Assembly (NCBI RefSeq): GCF_001894885.1
Contig: NZ_BCXB01000024.1
Location: forward strand, 1-64,000
Direction: 5' to 3'
Origin: Rhodococcus marinonascens NBRC 14363
GTDB lineage: Bacteria; Actinomycetota; Actinomycetes; Mycobacteriales; Mycobacteriaceae
DNA: 64,000 nt
The notes under the pieces: generated by a model
Databases searched by the model: none
The model's input: the letters and a program-made list of their open reading frames with translations, nothing else
Told to the model about the DNA's origin: nothing
Shown: piece after piece, positions 22,288 through 31,605 of the stretch
Layout: every line of letters starts with the position of its first letter
Position numbering within the stretch: the first letter of the stretch is position 1
Program-made: the position numbers and the translations under genes

Positions 22288-23460
22288 TCACTTCTCGGGG
22301 TCAGCGATCCAGCTCATGTCGTAGTGGGGCAGTTCGGGGACATCGCCAACGCCACGGGCATCGGCTGGCAGGACCGCAAAATTGCCCGGGATGCCGAGCG
22401 TGTCGCAGCCGGTTTCCCAGTTCGCACACCAGATTCCCAGCGCCACAGGCGCATAGAACCGCGACGTGGTGGTGGTATGGAAGTCGAACCGCACCACTTT
22501 ATGTTCGCCTCCTACCAGTTCTGTCACCGCTGCGCATCGGGTGGTCTGGGCGTTGTAGGACGACGGCGACCACTGACACACCTCATAGCAGCGACCGAAC
22601 GACGAAAGCGGTGCGACGTCGACCGCCAGCGGCACCTCACAGTGCGGATCGGAGAAGAAGAGCGACTTCAGCGGCAGGCGGCGATGCATGACTCGCTCCA
22701 TCGCGCGGACGGACAAGGGCGTGAAGCGTGATCGGTATCCCACCGCACAGACGCAAACCACGTGATCCTTCTCGGGATCGAATCGGTTACCAAGGTGTTT
22801 GACGACGCTGCTCTGGTCGGCACCCGGGCCGATCCAGCAGGTGCCCGCTCCCATCCGGGTGGCCTGCAGCACCACCTTTTGCAGACTGCGGCCGACGTCG
22901 ACAAGCGCCAGGCGGTCGTAGTCGTGTGGCGCGATCGCGACGAGGAACTCGTGTGCGCCCACTCCCGGCCAGATCGTCAGTGGAGCTGCGACGTACTCGA
23001 GTCGAATCGGGCCGGCGCCGATCAGGCGGTCGTGTCGGGTGTATTCGTTCACTGCTTGCATCAGCTCGGCTCCGTCGGTCGCGGTGAGATCGCGGCTCTG
23101 AAAGGAGTGGCAAGAGCGTCGTGCGCGTATCAAGTCGAAGGTGTCGAGGTCATCCCTGCGCTGTGGCAGCGGCTCAGTGGGCCGTACTCCCCATTTCACG
23201 GTGATGACATCGAAAATCGCGGCGGCGAGCAGCAGCAGACCGATCGCCAGAGGCAACCAGAACAGCAGCGGCTGCCAGGTTCCGATCAGCCATCCGGCAG
23301 CCGAGACAACGAGGAATACGATCGCGACGCTGGTGGTGATGAGGTATTGGAGCCAGCCCGTGAACTGTAGCCATAGCTTCAACCGCCACAACCTCGCGCG
23401 CCGCGATCTCGCGGTCGGGTACATGTCGTGGTTGCGTGGTAGTTGTTCTGGCTGAGGCAT
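22288..23460 (-). CDS. Membrane-anchored nitroreductase-family protein
   Basis: This 390-aa protein starts with two membrane segments (LITTSVAIVFLVVSAAGWLI and FWLPLAIGLLLLAAAIFDVI, about residues 37-85). A nitroreductase-like FMN domain follows, with RRSCHSF near its start and GAGTCWIG in the middle. It looks like the putative TM-nitroreductase family. The substrate is unknown. It is divergent from a TetR gene, and a 50-bp perfect palindrome sits 15 bp before its start, so repression by that TetR protein is very likely. Confidence 0.65.
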   Translation of the reverse strand: MPQPEQLPRNHDMYPTARSRRARLWRLKLWLQFTGWLQYLITTSVAIVFLVVSAAGWLIGTWQPLLFWLPLAIGLLLLAAAIFDVITVKWGVRPTEPLPQRRDDLDTFDLIRARRSCHSFQSRDLTATDGAELMQAVNEYTRHDRLIGAGPIRLEYVAAPLTIWPGVGAHEFLVAIAPHDYDRLALVDVGRSLQKVVLQATRMGAGTCWIGPGADQSSVVKHLGNRFDPEKDHVVCVCAVGYRSRFTPLSVRAMERVMHRRLPLKSLFFSDPHCEVPLAVDVAPLSSFGRCYEVCQWSPSSYNAQTTRCAAVTELVGGEHKVVRFDFHTTTTSRFYAPVALGIWCANWETGCDTLGIPGNFAVLPADARGVGDVPELPHYDMSWIADPEK

Positions 23461-23474
23461 CGCCGACCTCCCGC

Positions 23475-23524
23475 CCGGACACCCATCTAGTGCAAGTATA
23501 TACTTGCACTAGATGGGTGTCCGG
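23475..23524. promoter_or_regulatory. Perfect 50-bp palindrome, likely TetR operator
   Basis: The left half CCGGACACCCATCTAGTGCA plus AGTAT is followed without a break by its exact reverse complement. The centre is GTGCAAGTATATACTTGCAC. It lies between the divergent nitroreductase and TetR genes and overlaps the likely promoters of both. Confidence 0.8.
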
Positions 23525-23559
23525 TTACCATTTGATCCGGGTACGACGTTCGGAGGCAC

Positions 23560-24123
23560 ATGCCCAGATATATCGACGTCGATGGACTATTCGACACGGC
23601 AGTCGCGGTTTTCGCCGAACGCGGATACCGAGCCACCACAACCCAGGAGATCGCGAGTCGAGCCGGCGTCAACGAAGCGACGCTGTTTCGCCGATACGGC
23701 GACAAGGCCACCCTGATCAACACGGCGCTGACACAGGCTCTAGCCAAAGCGCAGTTCGCCCGATTGACCACGACCGACGACGTCACCGCAGATCTTGTCG
23801 CACTAGCTACGGCCTATGCCGACGCCAACCGCAACTACGGAGGCGCTGTCGGGACGCTGCTGGTCGAGATGCCGCGCCACGCTGAGCTACGTGCCGTCAT
23901 GGCTGCGTTCATGCCGCATCTACTCAACGCGGTGCACGTGATCGCAACACACCAAGATCGAGGCGAACTCACACCCGGTGACCCGGTACAGAAGCTGATG
24001 ATCCTCCTTGCGCCACTGATGGTGTTCGGCATGTTGGCGCGCAGCAGAGCCGAATTGATCGTCTCAGAGTTCGACCCCAACGCGCTTGTCGCGGCTTTCC
24101 TCGACGGCCATCGCGCCAGCTGA
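23560..24123 (+). CDS. TetR-family transcriptional regulator
   Basis: This 187-aa repressor has the TetR HTH at residues 5-50 (DTAVAVFAERGYRATTTQEI, then ASRAGVNEATLFRRYGDKAT). Its ligand-binding domain is alpha-helical and unassigned. It is divergent from the nitroreductase gene, and the palindrome between them is its probable operator, giving autoregulation and control of the neighbour. The ligand is probably a xenobiotic or quinone-like compound if the neighbour is a nitroreductase, but this is a guess. Confidence 0.85.
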   Translation: MPRYIDVDGLFDTAVAVFAERGYRATTTQEIASRAGVNEATLFRRYGDKATLINTALTQALAKAQFARLTTTDDVTADLVALATAYADANRNYGGAVGTLLVEMPRHAELRAVMAAFMPHLLNAVHVIATHQDRGELTPGDPVQKLMILLAPLMVFGMLARSRAELIVSEFDPNALVAAFLDGHRAS

Positions 24124-24409
24124 CACAACGACATTCGACACGAAGGTGCCGTTGAGATCTGCCAAGGGCGTGGATGAACGCGGGGCCACCTGAGTCGATG
24201 AAACACAATCGCCAGGACATGCGTGAGAGCCTGCTGGCTCTGGCGATGGGAACGGGCAGGCGATGAGGGCGTTGACGGAGCCGATGTGGCCACCGGTGTG
24301 CGGGTTCGAGGGCTAGGTCCTTGATTTTTATTGCGAGTTATCACTTGCAGACATCTGGGCGAAGGCCTACCGTTGTTTTGGTATCGCCACCAAAGAAGTG
24401 GGGTGAAGG
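24124..24409. other. Intergenic region, 286 bp
   Basis: No gene is supported here. Its right part holds an AT-richer segment (GATTTTTATTGCGAG) and a GGGGTGAAGG ribosome site for the following methyltransferase. Confidence 0.5.
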
Positions 24410-25153
24410 ATGTCCAACCAATCCGTCAATCCGTTTTTTGAAGAGCTCTACGGCGAGGAGCAGTCACTCGACGCACTGCCGGCGTTGACGCCCTGGGACA
24501 TTGGCGGTCCACAGCCGGTGGTCCAGGAGTTGGTGGCCTACGGTGCTGTGCACGGCGAGGTGCTCGACCCGGGGACCGGTCCAGGCCACCATGCGATCTA
24601 CTACGCATCGAAGGGCTACTCGACCACAGGGGTCGACGCGTCGCCCGCAGCTATCGAACGGGCCAAGCACAACGCGCAAATTGCCGGGGTCGCAGTGGAC
24701 TTCCAGCTTGCCGACGTGACCAAGCTCGACGGGTATGAGAATCGATTCGACACCGTCGTCGATGCTGCGTGCTATCACACCTTTCTGGACGACGAGGACA
24801 CCCAGAAACTGTATGCGCAGGCCTTGCATCGAGCCACAAAGCCGGGAGCGCGGCTGTATATGTTCGAATTCGGTCGCCACAACGTCAACGGCCTACAGTT
24901 GCCGGGTCTGTCGTCCGAAAATCTCGCGCGTGTGCTTTCGGCGTCGGGCTGGCACATCGACCATCTAGGGACCACCACCTACCAAGCACGCTTCGATCCC
25001 AAGGTTTTTGCCAAGATGTCCGAGCACGGTGAGCAACAATTTGCGGCGTTGCTGGCACCTATGCCAGATCAACTCCAAGTCATAGCGCCGCTGCTGGAAA
25101 ATCACCTTGTGCACTTGCCGTTTTGGGCCGTGCACGCCACCCGAATCGACTAA
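24410..25153 (+). CDS. Class I SAM-dependent methyltransferase
   Basis: This 247-aa protein has the Rossmann-like methyltransferase fold. Motif I is EVLDPGTGPGHHAIYYASKG, the acidic loop after beta2 is TGVDASPAAIERAK, and motif IV is FDTVVDAACYHTF. The rest resembles small-molecule methyltransferases of the thiopurine/UbiE-like type. The acceptor is unknown. The start follows GGGGTGAAGG closely. It stands alone between the TetR gene and aceA, where M. tuberculosis has a thioesterase gene (Rv0466). Confidence 0.75.
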   Translation: MSNQSVNPFFEELYGEEQSLDALPALTPWDIGGPQPVVQELVAYGAVHGEVLDPGTGPGHHAIYYASKGYSTTGVDASPAAIERAKHNAQIAGVAVDFQLADVTKLDGYENRFDTVVDAACYHTFLDDEDTQKLYAQALHRATKPGARLYMFEFGRHNVNGLQLPGLSSENLARVLSASGWHIDHLGTTTYQARFDPKVFAKMSEHGEQQFAALLAPMPDQLQVIAPLLENHLVHLPFWAVHATRID

Positions 25154-25763
25154 CTGCCTGGTCCCCGTGTCAACAGTCGCCGCAATAGTGAGCAAGCTGT
25201 CGGCCCGTAGGTGACGAGATGGTTGCGCCCCGATCTCAAATACGGGTGCAAGCAGTTCGACGGACCAGGTTGATGCGGTCTTCCCTACCCGGTCGCAGAT
25301 GATCAGCCGCAAGCGTGGGGGCAGGCCCTCGAACGCGGATTGTCGGATTCTCTCCGAAAGAGCGGACCGACTCCCATTCGCCCGCTTTCTGGTGGCACTT
25401 CGGTCGTGATTGCAGTCACAAGCGGTGTTGCGGCCGCCCGGGTTCGAGCCGCGGCGGCCAGATGGGCGCCTGACGAAGAGTGGGAGATATCTGCCCGCAA
25501 CGGGTTTGCGTAGTTCGGGTTCATCACCTGCGCTTTCTTGCTACTGGCAAGTATCCTTCTGTCCTCGATCGAGCAGGCTTGGTGTCGATTGTTCTTAACA
25601 AGATTCGCAAACTGGTGCGAAAAGCTAGCCAAGGTTGGCATTAGCTACAGGTAGACGGCACTTTTCGGCTGTGTCATTCTCAGTGAGTACATACGAAGGG
25701 CCTGGCAAGGATGTGAAGAAGTACATCCGTACCGGACGAGCAGATCGAAGAGATGGAGTCTTG
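25154..25763. other. Non-coding region upstream of aceA, 610 bp
   Basis: No gene is supported. The proximal 170 bp contain the putative RamB site and the aceA promoter. The distal part shows only short unsupported open frames. Confidence 0.55.
25596..25622. promoter_or_regulatory. Putative RamB site upstream of aceA
   Basis: CAAGATTCGCAAACTGGTGC and then GAAAAG contain an inverted pair TTCGCA / TGCGAA, and share CAAGATTCGC with the ramB upstream region. The site is about 150 bp before the aceA start. Confidence 0.5.
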
Positions 25764-27053
25764 ATGTCGACCACCGGCACCCCGAAGACCGCAGCCGAAA
25801 TCCAGCAGGATTGGGACACCAACCCGCGTTGGAAGGGAGTTACCCGCAACTACACGGCCGACCAGGTCGTCAAGCTCCAGGGCTCAGTCGTCGAAGAGCA
25901 GACCCTTGCGCGCCGTGGTTCCGAGATCCTGTGGGATCTCGTGAACAACGAGGACTACATCAACTCGCTTGGTGCGCTCACCGGTAACCAGGCCGTCCAG
26001 CAGGTCCGCGCGGGCCTCAAGGCCATCTACCTGTCCGGTTGGCAGGTCGCCGGTGACGCGAACCTGTCCGGCCACACCTACCCGGATCAGAGCCTCTACC
26101 CGGCCAACTCGGTGCCGCTGGTGGTTCGCCGCATCAATAACGCGCTGCTGCGCGCCGACGAGATCGCCAAGGTCGAGGGCGACACCTCCGTCGAGAACTG
26201 GCTCGCCCCGATCGTCGCGGACGGCGAGGCCGGCTTCGGCGGCGCGCTCAACGTTTACGAGCTGCAGAAGGCCATGATCGCGGCCGGTGTCGCCGGTTCG
26301 CACTGGGAGGACCAGCTCGCGTCGGAGAAGAAGTGCGGCCACCTCGGTGGCAAGGTGCTCATCCCCACCCAGCAGCACATCCGCACCCTGACCTCGGCGC
26401 GTCTCGCATCCGACGTCGCCGACGTTCCGACGGTCGTCATCGCGCGCACCGACGCCGAGGCCGCGACCCTCATCACGTCCGACGTGGACGAGCGCGACCG
26501 CGAGTTCCTCGACGGCACCCGCACCGCAGAGGGCTTCTACGGCATCAAGAACGGCATCGAGCCCTGCATCGCCCGCGCCAAGGCCTACGCGCCGTACTCC
26601 GACCTCATCTGGATGGAGACCGGTGTGCCGGACCTCGAGGTCGCGAAGAAGTTCGCCGAGGCCGTCCGCAGCGAGTTCCCGGACCAGCTGCTGGCCTACA
26701 ACTGCTCCCCCTCCTTCAACTGGAAGGCGCACCTGGACGACTCGACCATCGCGAAGTTCCAGAAGGAGCTCGGCGCGATGGGCTTCAAGTTCCAGTTCAT
26801 CACTCTGGCCGGCTTCCACTCGCTCAACTACGGCATGTTCGACTTGGCCCACGGCTACGCCCGCGAGGGCATGACCGCCTTCGTCGACCTGCAGGAGCGC
26901 GAGTTCAAGGCTGCCGAGGAGCGCGGCTTCACCGCCATCAAGCACCAGCGTGAGGTCGGCGCCGGCTACTTCGACAGGATCGCCACGACGGTCGACCCGA
27001 ACACCTCTACGGCAGCTCTCAAGGGTTCGACCGAAGAGGGTCAGTTCCACTGA
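25764..27053 (+). CDS. aceA: Isocitrate lyase
   Basis: This 429-aa enzyme splits isocitrate into glyoxylate and succinate in the glyoxylate shunt, needed for growth on acetate and fatty acids. The catalytic loop KKCGH places Cys191 exactly as in M. tuberculosis Icl1, and the length agrees. [15 protein letters not shown] and [10 protein letters not shown] are further family signatures. I chose ATG 25764 ([10 protein letters not shown]) because the upstream in-frame extension is unlike the family. fadB2 follows 120 bp later, linking the shunt with fatty-acid oxidation. Regulation by RamB is likely from the upstream motif. Confidence 0.95.
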   Translation: MSTTGTPKTAAEIQQDWDTNPRWKGVTRNYTADQVVKLQGSVVEEQTLARRGSEILWDLVNNEDYINSLGALTGNQAVQQVRAGLKAIYLSGWQVAGDANLSGHTYPDQSLYPANSVPLVVRRINNALLRADEIAKVEGDTSVENWLAPIVADGEAGFGGALNVYELQKAMIAAGVAGSHWEDQLASEKKCGHLGGKVLIPTQQHIRTLTSARLASDVADVPTVVIARTDAEAATLITSDVDERDREFLDGTRTAEGFYGIKNGIEPCIARAKAYAPYSDLIWMETGVPDLEVAKKFAEAVRSEFPDQLLAYNCSPSFNWKAHLDDSTIAKFQKELGAMGFKFQFITLAGFHSLNYGMFDLAHGYAREGMTAFVDLQEREFKAAEERGFTAIKHQREVGAGYFDRIATTVDPNTSTAALKGSTEEGQFH

Positions 27054-27173
27054 GGCTTGTCCTTCCAAGCATCGACCGATCCAGGTTCCACCTGATCAAC
27101 TCGACCAGGGGGACGGGCCCGTCACAGGGTCCCTTCCCCGGGCGATGACTCCACTTGACGAAAAGGAGCTGAC

Positions 27174-28070
27174 GTGACCAGCGAAAAAATTCAGCGCGTC
27201 GGCGTTATCGGCGCCGGGATCATGGGTGCCGGAATCGCAGAGGTGTGTGCTCGCGCGCACGTCGACGTTCTGGTGTTCGAGCAGACCCGCGAACTCGCCG
27301 CGGCAGGGCGCTCTCGCATCCTGCGATCGCTCGACCGCGGTGTGAGCAGTGGCAAGATCACCGAGCGGGAGCGTGAACAGGGCGCCTGGCGGCTGCGGTT
27401 CACGTCCGATCTCGGTGATTTCGCGGACCGGCAGCTTGTGGTGGAGGCCGTCGTCGAGGACGAAAAGGTGAAGAGTGAAATCTTTTCCGAGCTCGATCAG
27501 GTCGTGACGGATCCGAACGCCGTGCTGGCATCCAACACGTCGTCGATCCCGATCATGAAGCTGGGCATCGCCACCAAGGCCCCGGAGCGGGTCATCGGCA
27601 TGCACTTCTTCAACCCTGTTCCGGTTCTTCCCCTCGTTGAGTTGGTCACCACCCTCAAGACGAGCAAGTCGGTGTCGGAGCGGGCCGAGGCGTTTGCGAG
27701 CGATCTGCTGGGCAAGCAGGTCGTCCGCTCGGCCGATCGCTCGGGGTTCGTCGTCAATGCTCTGCTCGTGCCGTACCTGCTCTCCGCCATCCGCATGGTG
27801 GAGTCCGGTTTCGCCACGAAGGAAGACATCGACAAAGCCACGGTTCTCGGCCTCGCCCATCCGATGGGTCCGCTCGCGCTCACAGATCTGGTGGGCCTGG
27901 ATACGGTCAAGTCCATTGCCGACTCGATGTACGAGGAGTTCAAGGAGCCGCTGTACTCGGCGCCGCCGCTCCTGCTGCGCATGGTGGAGGCAGGTCTCGT
28001 CGGCAAGAAGGCGGGTGCCGGCTTCTACGAGTACAGCGACAACGGCCGTTCCGGTAAGAAGGCAAGCTAG
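27174..28070 (+). CDS. fadB2: 3-hydroxybutyryl-CoA dehydrogenase
   Basis: This 298-aa NAD(P)-dependent enzyme oxidises short-chain 3-hydroxyacyl-CoA. The dinucleotide-binding segment is RVGVIGAGIMGAGIAEVCAR, LASNTSSIPI follows, and the active-site His lies in GMHFFNPVPVLPLVEL. The GTG start has AAAGGAG seven bases upstream. The aceA-fadB2 order equals Rv0467-Rv0468, supporting the assignment. A hairpin follows the stop. Confidence 0.92.
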   Translation: MTSEKIQRVGVIGAGIMGAGIAEVCARAHVDVLVFEQTRELAAAGRSRILRSLDRGVSSGKITEREREQGAWRLRFTSDLGDFADRQLVVEAVVEDEKVKSEIFSELDQVVTDPNAVLASNTSSIPIMKLGIATKAPERVIGMHFFNPVPVLPLVELVTTLKTSKSVSERAEAFASDLLGKQVVRSADRSGFVVNALLVPYLLSAIRMVESGFATKEDIDKATVLGLAHPMGPLALTDLVGLDTVKSIADSMYEEFKEPLYSAPPLLLRMVEAGLVGKKAGAGFYEYSDNGRSGKKAS

Positions 28071-28084
28071 TAGGCGACTGTACC

Positions 28085-28126
28085 TGTGCGCCTTTCACGA
28101 CCACTGGCGGTTGTGAGAGGCGCACA
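28085..28126 (+). terminator. Hairpin between fadB2 and metE
   Basis: Arms TGTGCGCCT and AGGCGCACA enclose a second stem (TCAC / GTGA). It may terminate fadB2 transcripts or form part of the metE leader. The whole gap is only 114 bp, too short for a usual cobalamin riboswitch, and I see no B12-box. Confidence 0.6.
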
Positions 28127-28184
28127 CGTGCATTGAGCCCCAGCACTGTCCGCCACTAGGACTGAGCCCAGAAAGGTCGACCGC

Positions 28185-30479
28185 ATGTCCAGCACCGCAG
28201 CATACGGATCCAGCATCCTGGGGTATCCCCGTATCGGACCTCGCCGCGAACTCAAACGTGCCCTCGAGTCCTACTGGCACGGTACGAGCACGAAGGAAGA
28301 TCTCGTCGCCGTGGGCAGGGAACTTCAGGAGGAGACGTGGAGTGAACTCGCTGCGACCGGTCTGACTCAGGTCCCCGGCAACACGTTCTCCTATTACGAC
28401 CACGTACTCGACAGCGCTCTACTCTTCGGTGCCGTGCCCGAGCGGTTCACTCCGATCGAGAACCAACTCGATCCACTGGACTTCTACTTCACATTGGCGC
28501 GTGGGCGGCCGGACTTCCCGCCGCTCGAGCTGGTGCGGTTCTTCGGCACCAACTATCACTACCGTCAGCCGGAACTGGACGAGAACACCGAGTTCTCGCT
28601 CCGTTCCGAGACCGTGATGGACGAGTTCGAGCGGGCGAAGGCGCGGGGGATCGAACTGCGTCCGGTCGTGCTGGGGCCCGTGTCACTGTTGCTGCTGTCG
28701 AAGGTCGGTCCGACTTCGAGGGCCGAGGGTTTCTCCACGCTCGACCTGCTGGACAAACTCCTGCCGGAGTACGAGCGGCTGTTCGAGCAACTCGCCAAGG
28801 CCGGCGCCACATGCGTCCAACTGGACGAGCCGTCGTTCACCGAGGATCGACTCCCCGAAGAATTGGCTGCATTGGCCCACGCCTACGAGACGCTCTCGCA
28901 CGCGCCGCTGCGTCCGCGCATCCTGGTCGCGGGTCCGTACGGACAGCTCGGCGAGGCCCTGGCAGTTCTCGCCGCGACCAAGGTCGAAGCGTTGGGTCTG
29001 GACCTTGTCAGCCACCGGACGAGCGCCGACGAACTGGCGAAGATCCCCGGAATCAAGCGCAAGCGGATCTACGCCGGAGTCGTCGACGGTCGCAACGTGT
29101 GGCGTGTCGACCGGTTCAACACGCTGACGTACCTGAACACGCTGAAGGACGTGGTGCCGGATCTTGTGGTCTCGACGTCGACGTCGCTGCTGCACGTGCC
29201 GTACGACGTGCTCTCCGAGTACGACATCCCCGGTGACGTCGCAGACCGGTTGGCGTTCGCCAAGCAGAAGGTCGGCGAGGTGGTTTCGCTGGCCAAAGCG
29301 CTGACCGAGGGTCCGTCGGACAAGTGGCGTAAGCGTCCCACGTCGGTGCACTTCAAGCTCAAGCATGCGGTGCGTGCGCGGGTGAACGCGATCACGTCGG
29401 CCGATCGCGTCCGGGTTCCTTACCAGGAGAGGCGAGTCGCCCAGCAGGAGCGATTGAACCTGCCGCTGGTTCCGGCGACCACGCTCGGCTCGTTCCCTCA
29501 GACGGACGCGATTCGGCAGGCCCGATACGAGCTGGGTATGGGGCGTCTCGAATGGGAGGAGTACTACAAGCGGATTCAGGCGGAGATCGAGAGCACGATC
29601 CGGTTGCAGGAGGACATCGGTCTGGATGTGCTCGTACACGGTGAGCACGAACGCAATGACATGGTGCAGTACTTCGCAGAGCTTCTCGAGGGGTATGCCT
29701 TCACTCACAACGGCTGGGTGCAGGCTTATGGCTCTCGATGTACGCGCCCACCGATTCTCTACGGGGACGTGTCGCGGCCGAAGCCGATGACTGTTGAGTG
29801 GACTGCCTACGCTCAGTCGCTGACGGACCGCCCGGTCAAGGGCATGCTCACGGGCCCGGTGACGATGATTGCGCGTTCGTTCGTTCGCCAGGACCAGCCA
29901 CTGTACGAGACAGCCGACCAGTTGGCGCTGGTGATTCGCGACGAGATTGCCGACTTGGAGGCTGCGGGCATCGCGATCATTCAGGTCGACGAACCGGCGA
30001 TCCGGGAACTGCTGCCGCCTCGAAAGGACGGCCGCGAAGCGTATCTCGAGTGGGCGGTCGATGCGTTCCGACTGGCGACGGGCGGGGCCAAGCCGGAGAC
30101 CCAGATCCACACACATCTGACGTACACGAGCCGCGCGTCGGTGGTCGACGCGATCGAACGTCTGGATGCGGATGTGACAGCGATCGTGGCGACGCGTTCG
30201 ATCGGCTGGGTGCTGGGTGCGATCAAGGAGCGGGCGCTGACCCACGGTGTGGGACCGGGCGTATACGAGAGCCGCTCGGCGCGGATCCCGGATATCGACG
30301 AACTCGACGGGTTGCTCACGGAGGCCAGTGAATCGGTGTCGCTCGAGCGGCTCTGGGCCAACCCGGACGGTGGTCTGAAGACACGTCACTACTGGCAACT
30401 CGAGCCTTCCCTCCGCAATTTGGTGGCGGCTGCGAGACGTCTCCGTCGCCGTGCCGAAAAGGAAGAACTCAGGACCTGA
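28185..30479 (+). CDS. MetE-like methionine synthase with lost zinc ligands
   Basis: This 764-aa protein has the full two-barrel MetE layout: LGYPRIGPRRELKRALESYW at the N end, TTLGSFPQTDAIRQAR, VLVHGEHERNDMVQYFAE, ILYGDVSRPKPMTVEW and a final NPDGGLKTR. MetE transfers methyl from methyltetrahydrofolate to homocysteine using zinc held by His, Cys, Glu and Cys. Here only the His (644) remains. THMCY-type sequence is THLTY (Thr646), the Glu is Val668, and NPDCGLK is NPDGGLK (Gly729). GVYDIHSP is GVYESRSA. Classical activity is thus doubtful. A true metE or metH should exist elsewhere. Confidence 0.85.
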   Translation: MSSTAAYGSSILGYPRIGPRRELKRALESYWHGTSTKEDLVAVGRELQEETWSELAATGLTQVPGNTFSYYDHVLDSALLFGAVPERFTPIENQLDPLDFYFTLARGRPDFPPLELVRFFGTNYHYRQPELDENTEFSLRSETVMDEFERAKARGIELRPVVLGPVSLLLLSKVGPTSRAEGFSTLDLLDKLLPEYERLFEQLAKAGATCVQLDEPSFTEDRLPEELAALAHAYETLSHAPLRPRILVAGPYGQLGEALAVLAATKVEALGLDLVSHRTSADELAKIPGIKRKRIYAGVVDGRNVWRVDRFNTLTYLNTLKDVVPDLVVSTSTSLLHVPYDVLSEYDIPGDVADRLAFAKQKVGEVVSLAKALTEGPSDKWRKRPTSVHFKLKHAVRARVNAITSADRVRVPYQERRVAQQERLNLPLVPATTLGSFPQTDAIRQARYELGMGRLEWEEYYKRIQAEIESTIRLQEDIGLDVLVHGEHERNDMVQYFAELLEGYAFTHNGWVQAYGSRCTRPPILYGDVSRPKPMTVEWTAYAQSLTDRPVKGMLTGPVTMIARSFVRQDQPLYETADQLALVIRDEIADLEAAGIAIIQVDEPAIRELLPPRKDGREAYLEWAVDAFRLATGGAKPETQIHTHLTYTSRASVVDAIERLDADVTAIVATRSIGWVLGAIKERALTHGVGPGVYESRSARIPDIDELDGLLTEASESVSLERLWANPDGGLKTRHYWQLEPSLRNLVAAARRLRRRAEKEELRT

Positions 30480-30494
30480 GATCGGCCATCGTTC

Positions 30495-30522
30495 GCCGGC
30501 CACCGCCGTGGCGGTGGCCGGC
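30495..30522 (+). terminator. Terminator after the metE-like gene
   Basis: Perfect 13-bp inverted repeat GCCGGCCACCGCC / GGCGGTGGCCGGC with a 2-nt centre, 16 bp after the stop. Confidence 0.75.
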
Positions 30523-30563
30523 TGACGTGGCGTCCCGACGCAGAAACCTGTACGTATATACGA

Positions 30564-31604
30564 ATGGTTACCGCAGCCGCATACGCAGTCACGTCCAGCA
30601 CAAGCCCGTTCGAGAAGACCACTATCGAACGCCGAGAACTCGGACCGCTCGACCTGCTCATCGAGATCAAGTTCGCCGGCATTTGCCACTCGGACATTCA
30701 CACCGCCCACGATGAATGGGCAGGCACCCACTACCCGCTCGTCCCCGGTCATGAGATTGCCGGCGTGGTGAGCGCGGTCGGTTCCGACGTCACCCGGCAT
30801 CAGGTGGGCGATCGTGTCGGGGTCGGCTGCTTCGTCGATTCCTGCGGCGAATGCGATGCGTGCCGAACCGACGACGAGCAGTACTGCTTCAACCGGGCGA
30901 CCGGAACCTACAATTCCAAGGGCCGGGACGGCGAATGGACACAGGGCGGCTATTCCACGCACATCGTCACGACCGAACGATTCGTCTTGTCCATCCCGGA
31001 CGGGTTGGAACTCGATGTCGCGGCGCCTCTGTTGTGTGCCGGCATCACCCTGTACTCGCCGCTCGCTCACTGGGGTGCGGGACCGGGCAAGAAGGTCGCC
31101 GTCGTTGGAATGGGCGGCCTCGGGCACGTCGGAGTGAAGATTGCGCACGCGATGGGCGCCGAGGTCACGGTGCTCAGCCGGTCGCTCGCCAAGAAGGGCG
31201 ACGGATTGAAGTTCGGTGCCGACGACTACTACGCCACCTCGGATCCCGCGACGTTCGAGCAGTTACGCGGGAAGTTCGACCTGATCGTCAACACCGTCTC
31301 GGCAAATCTCGACATCGACGCCTACATCTCGATGCTCGCGATCAATGGCACTCTCGTCGAACTGGGGTTGCCGGAGAAGCCGATCGAGGTGGGCGCGTTC
31401 AGTCTCGTACGCAATCGACGAAGCCTGGCCGGTTCGTTGGTCGGCGGTATCGCCGAGACGCAGGAAATGCTTCACTTCTGTGCCGAGCACGGTATCGCCG
31501 CTGAGATCGAGGTGATTTCGGCGAGCGAGATCGACGAAGCCTATGACCGAGTGCTCGCCAGTGACGTGCGGTACCGATTCGTGATCGACATCGCGACGAT
31601 CTGA
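30564..31604 (+). CDS. adhC: Zinc-dependent alcohol dehydrogenase, AdhC/cinnamyl type
   Basis: This 346-aa medium-chain dehydrogenase oxidises alcohols or reduces aldehydes with NADP. Catalytic zinc ligands are in [10 protein letters not shown] and PGHEIAG, and structural zinc is bound by [15 protein letters not shown]. The cofactor site is [20 protein letters not shown]. It closely matches the mycobacterial AdhC pattern in memory, although the substrate is not clear. It is separated from the upstream gene by a strong terminator and converges with sigF two bases downstream. Confidence 0.85.
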   Translation: MVTAAAYAVTSSTSPFEKTTIERRELGPLDLLIEIKFAGICHSDIHTAHDEWAGTHYPLVPGHEIAGVVSAVGSDVTRHQVGDRVGVGCFVDSCGECDACRTDDEQYCFNRATGTYNSKGRDGEWTQGGYSTHIVTTERFVLSIPDGLELDVAAPLLCAGITLYSPLAHWGAGPGKKVAVVGMGGLGHVGVKIAHAMGAEVTVLSRSLAKKGDGLKFGADDYYATSDPATFEQLRGKFDLIVNTVSANLDIDAYISMLAINGTLVELGLPEKPIEVGAFSLVRNRRSLAGSLVGGIAETQEMLHFCAEHGIAAEIEVISASEIDEAYDRVLASDVRYRFVIDIATI

Positions 31605-31605
31605 G

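Noticed and set aside
25884-27068. A 394-codon minus-strand frame
   Set aside because: It is antisense to aceA, whose catalytic motif and length are unambiguous.
28683-31148. An 821-codon open frame on the minus strand
   Set aside because: It is antisense to the MetE-like and adhC genes, which have clear family motifs. Long antisense frames are common in high-GC DNA.
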